Positions 62,678-64,000 of a DNA stretch of 64,000 bases are shown piece by piece (positions within the stretch are counted from its first letter, which is position 1; the number at the start of each line of letters is the position of its first letter). The translations under genes were made by a program, and so were the position numbers. The DNA is taken from the NCBI RefSeq assembly GCF_000373245.1, contig NZ_KB890756.1, forward strand, positions 222,003-286,002. Reading direction: 5' to 3'. The stretch comes from Echinicola pacifica DSM 19836 (GTDB taxonomy: Bacteria > Bacteroidota > Bacteroidia > Cytophagales > Cyclobacteriaceae). A model generated the notes under the pieces. The model was not told the origin of the DNA, did not search any database, and saw nothing but the letters and a program-made list of their open reading frames with translations.

Positions 62678-64000
62678 ATGGGTGTACGTAAAAATGCTAA
62701 ATTCCTAACCGCTTTGGAGAGGGAAGATTTTGTCAAAGCTTGTGTCTTAATGAAGGCAGATATCGTCAATCCTGGAGCTCCTGCTTCAGAGCAATACAGT
62801 AAATGGGATGAAAGTGTAGCATTGCACTTGATGATCCAACAAGGCCTGGCAGGAGGCTTGTCTGTAAACTTTGGCCATGGTGGCTCAGGTGCGTATAGTT
62901 TTTACAGTTGGCATCGCTATTATTTATATCAATTCGAACAGCAACTTCAATCCTATGTTCCTGGTGTCATGGTACCTTATTGGGACTGGACCGATCCAAG
63001 TTCTATTATGACTGATACATTCTTAGGGCCCGATGGCGGTACGGGCACTGTCGTCCAAACTGGATATTTCGCAGAAAGCGCCCCAGGCACTGGAAGCAAT
63101 ACAACCGCTTCTCCAGCGTGGTGGCCAGCAGGACTAAGCGGTTGGACATTACATTCAAGCTTCGGCTCTTTCTGGGATGGCGGACTGAAAAGAAGTATAG
63201 GCAGTGTATCTGGCTTACCTTCAGCCTCTGCGGTTAGTGCGGCTTTAGCTCTAACGACTTATTCTGCATTTCAAAACGCAGTTGAGAGCGGTAGTGGTTT
63301 ACCTTCTGGTCATAATCAAATGCACAATGGTATGCATATTTGGATAGGTGGACATATGGGAGACCCGACAGCTTCACCTTTTGATCCATTCTTCTATCTA
63401 CATCATTGCAATATAGACCGATTATGGGCTATGTGGCAGGTGGATGGTCATGACACTGTCTATCCCTCTTCGGGTGGCGACAACCAACACCATCGCACGG
63501 ACCTAATGTATCCTTGGGTAGGAACTACTGCAGGTTATGGCACTTCTTCCTCTATTTCCTCAAGTATTCCAATGCCTGACTATTCTGCTTTGGGTCCTCA
63601 GTCAAATGAAGACACCCTAGACTATAGGAATGCGTTTGGTTATACCTATGATTGTATCTCAGTTATAGGCATAGGACTTGACAGGACAGGCAGTATGAAT
63701 GGTCTGACGCCTGACCCAATGGTTGTAACAAATCCAGATGTCACCAAGTGGGAAGCCGCTAAGCGTGGAGTTTCAGCATTTCTGCAAGATTGTGAGACGG
63801 TTCAGGACAGTGGAACTATATATGTTACAGGAGGAGTTAAGACATTCAGAAGTTCAGGAGGAAATCAGTTTGACAATGTGTTTACAAGTCCAGGTTATGG
63901 ATTGATTAAGCAAGGGACATCCTTCAGCAAAGCCAGTTTCGATTCTTCAATCGCGGCCATGTCGCCTGGTGGAGGTACTCCATTGGCAGATGCTTTACTC
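62678..64000 (+). CDS. Tyrosinase fused to a von Willebrand A domain (3' truncated by window edge)
   Basis: The frame is open for 441 codons to the window end. Residues 1 to about 300 are a type-3 copper tyrosinase: CuA ligands H50, H67 (FGHGG) and H79 (SWHRYYLYQFE); CuB ligands H216 and H220 (NQMHNGMHIWIGG) and H242 in DPFFYLHHCNIDRLW, with the 4- and 22-residue spacing of bacterial enzymes. The part RKNAKFLTALEREDFVKA is the usual N-terminus, with no signal peptide. From about 325 a vWA domain begins: GIGLDRTGSMNG (D335, T337, S339 of a MIDAS site) and GGGTPLADALL (T434). The enzyme would oxidise phenols such as tyrosine; the vWA part may bind a partner. Confidence 0.9.
   Translation, partial: MGVRKNAKFLTALEREDFVKACVLMKADIVNPGAPASEQYSKWDESVALHLMIQQGLAGGLSVNFGHGGSGAYSFYSWHRYYLYQFEQQLQSYVPGVMVPYWDWTDPSSIMTDTFLGPDGGTGTVVQTGYFAESAPGTGSNTTASPAWWPAGLSGWTLHSSFGSFWDGGLKRSIGSVSGLPSASAVSAALALTTYSAFQNAVESGSGLPSGHNQMHNGMHIWIGGHMGDPTASPFDPFFYLHHCNIDRLWAMWQVDGHDTVYPSSGGDNQHHRTDLMYPWVGTTAGYGTSSSISSSIPMPDYSALGPQSNEDTLDYRNAFGYTYDCISVIGIGLDRTGSMNGLTPDPMVVTNPDVTKWEAAKRGVSAFLQDCETVQDSGTIYVTGGVKTFRSSGGNQFDNVFTSPGYGLIKQGTSFSKASFDSSIAAMSPGGGTPLADALL

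Noticed and set aside
62536-62769. 77-residue minus-strand frame across the tyrosinase start
   Set aside because: Overlaps the tyrosinase N-terminus, which has strong family support; treated as a shadow.

Overview
The window looks like chromosomal DNA of a member of Bacteroidota, most likely of the order Cytophagales. The evidence is two large TonB-dependent receptors with carboxypeptidase-regulatory-like N-termini, many short lipoprotein signals ending in TSC or FSC, no clear Shine-Dalgarno sites, several TAnnTTTG promoter boxes, and families typical of that phylum (DcaP-like porin, bifunctional RhaD-ADH, GbsR-type regulator with an RND operon, YqaE, DUF2007). The taxonomic call is inference from gene content only.

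Layout. 1-2.3 kb: a 5'-truncated GMC oxidoreductase and its gluconate-dehydrogenase-subunit-3-like partner. 2.4-5.4 kb: a DcaP-like porin and a divergent Tat-exported Gfo/Idh/MocA oxidoreductase. 5.9-10.4 kb: an Oar-like TonB receptor followed closely by an ENPP-type phosphodiesterase. 10.6-18.1 kb (minus): an L-rhamnose operon (FGGY kinase, RhaI isomerase, RhaD aldolase/dehydrogenase fusion) with a GH31 glycosidase upstream. 18.3-21.2 kb (plus): LutABC, which would oxidise the lactate that the rhamnose route yields. 21.3-26.5 kb (minus): K+ uptake (TrkA/TrkH type), a voltage-gated-type channel with a zinc-ribbon tail, a YqaE/Pmp3 peptide and an AI-2E-type permease. 26.9-31.1 kb (minus): a beta-helix lipoprotein and a TonB receptor.

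31.3-35.4 kb (minus): MoxR ATPase, an RluE-like pseudouridine synthase, a small lipoprotein, and a pair made of an InaA-like kinase and an acyl-carrier-like protein that lacks the phosphopantetheine serine. 35.7-41.9 kb (minus): a TolC-MFP-RND efflux operon with its GbsR/MarR regulator; matching inverted repeats precede both the regulator and tolC. 42.5-46.2 kb: a 58-residue Cys-tail protein, an M20 amidohydrolase with an alanine racemase, and a META-domain lipoprotein. 46.7-55.5 kb: housekeeping genes (dusB, CPBP protease, DUF2007, cdsA, Glu dehydrogenase, psd, a polytopic membrane protein, rbfA, a LolE/FtsX-type permease). 55.9-60.1 kb: SNF2 helicase and purU.

The last 4 kb is accessory DNA: a decayed IS3-type transposase, an IS21-like end with tandem 23-bp repeats, the 5' part of a group II intron, an AT-rich orphan gene with cassette-like borders, and a tyrosinase fused to a von Willebrand A domain that runs off the window. 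This end holds the most unusual material.
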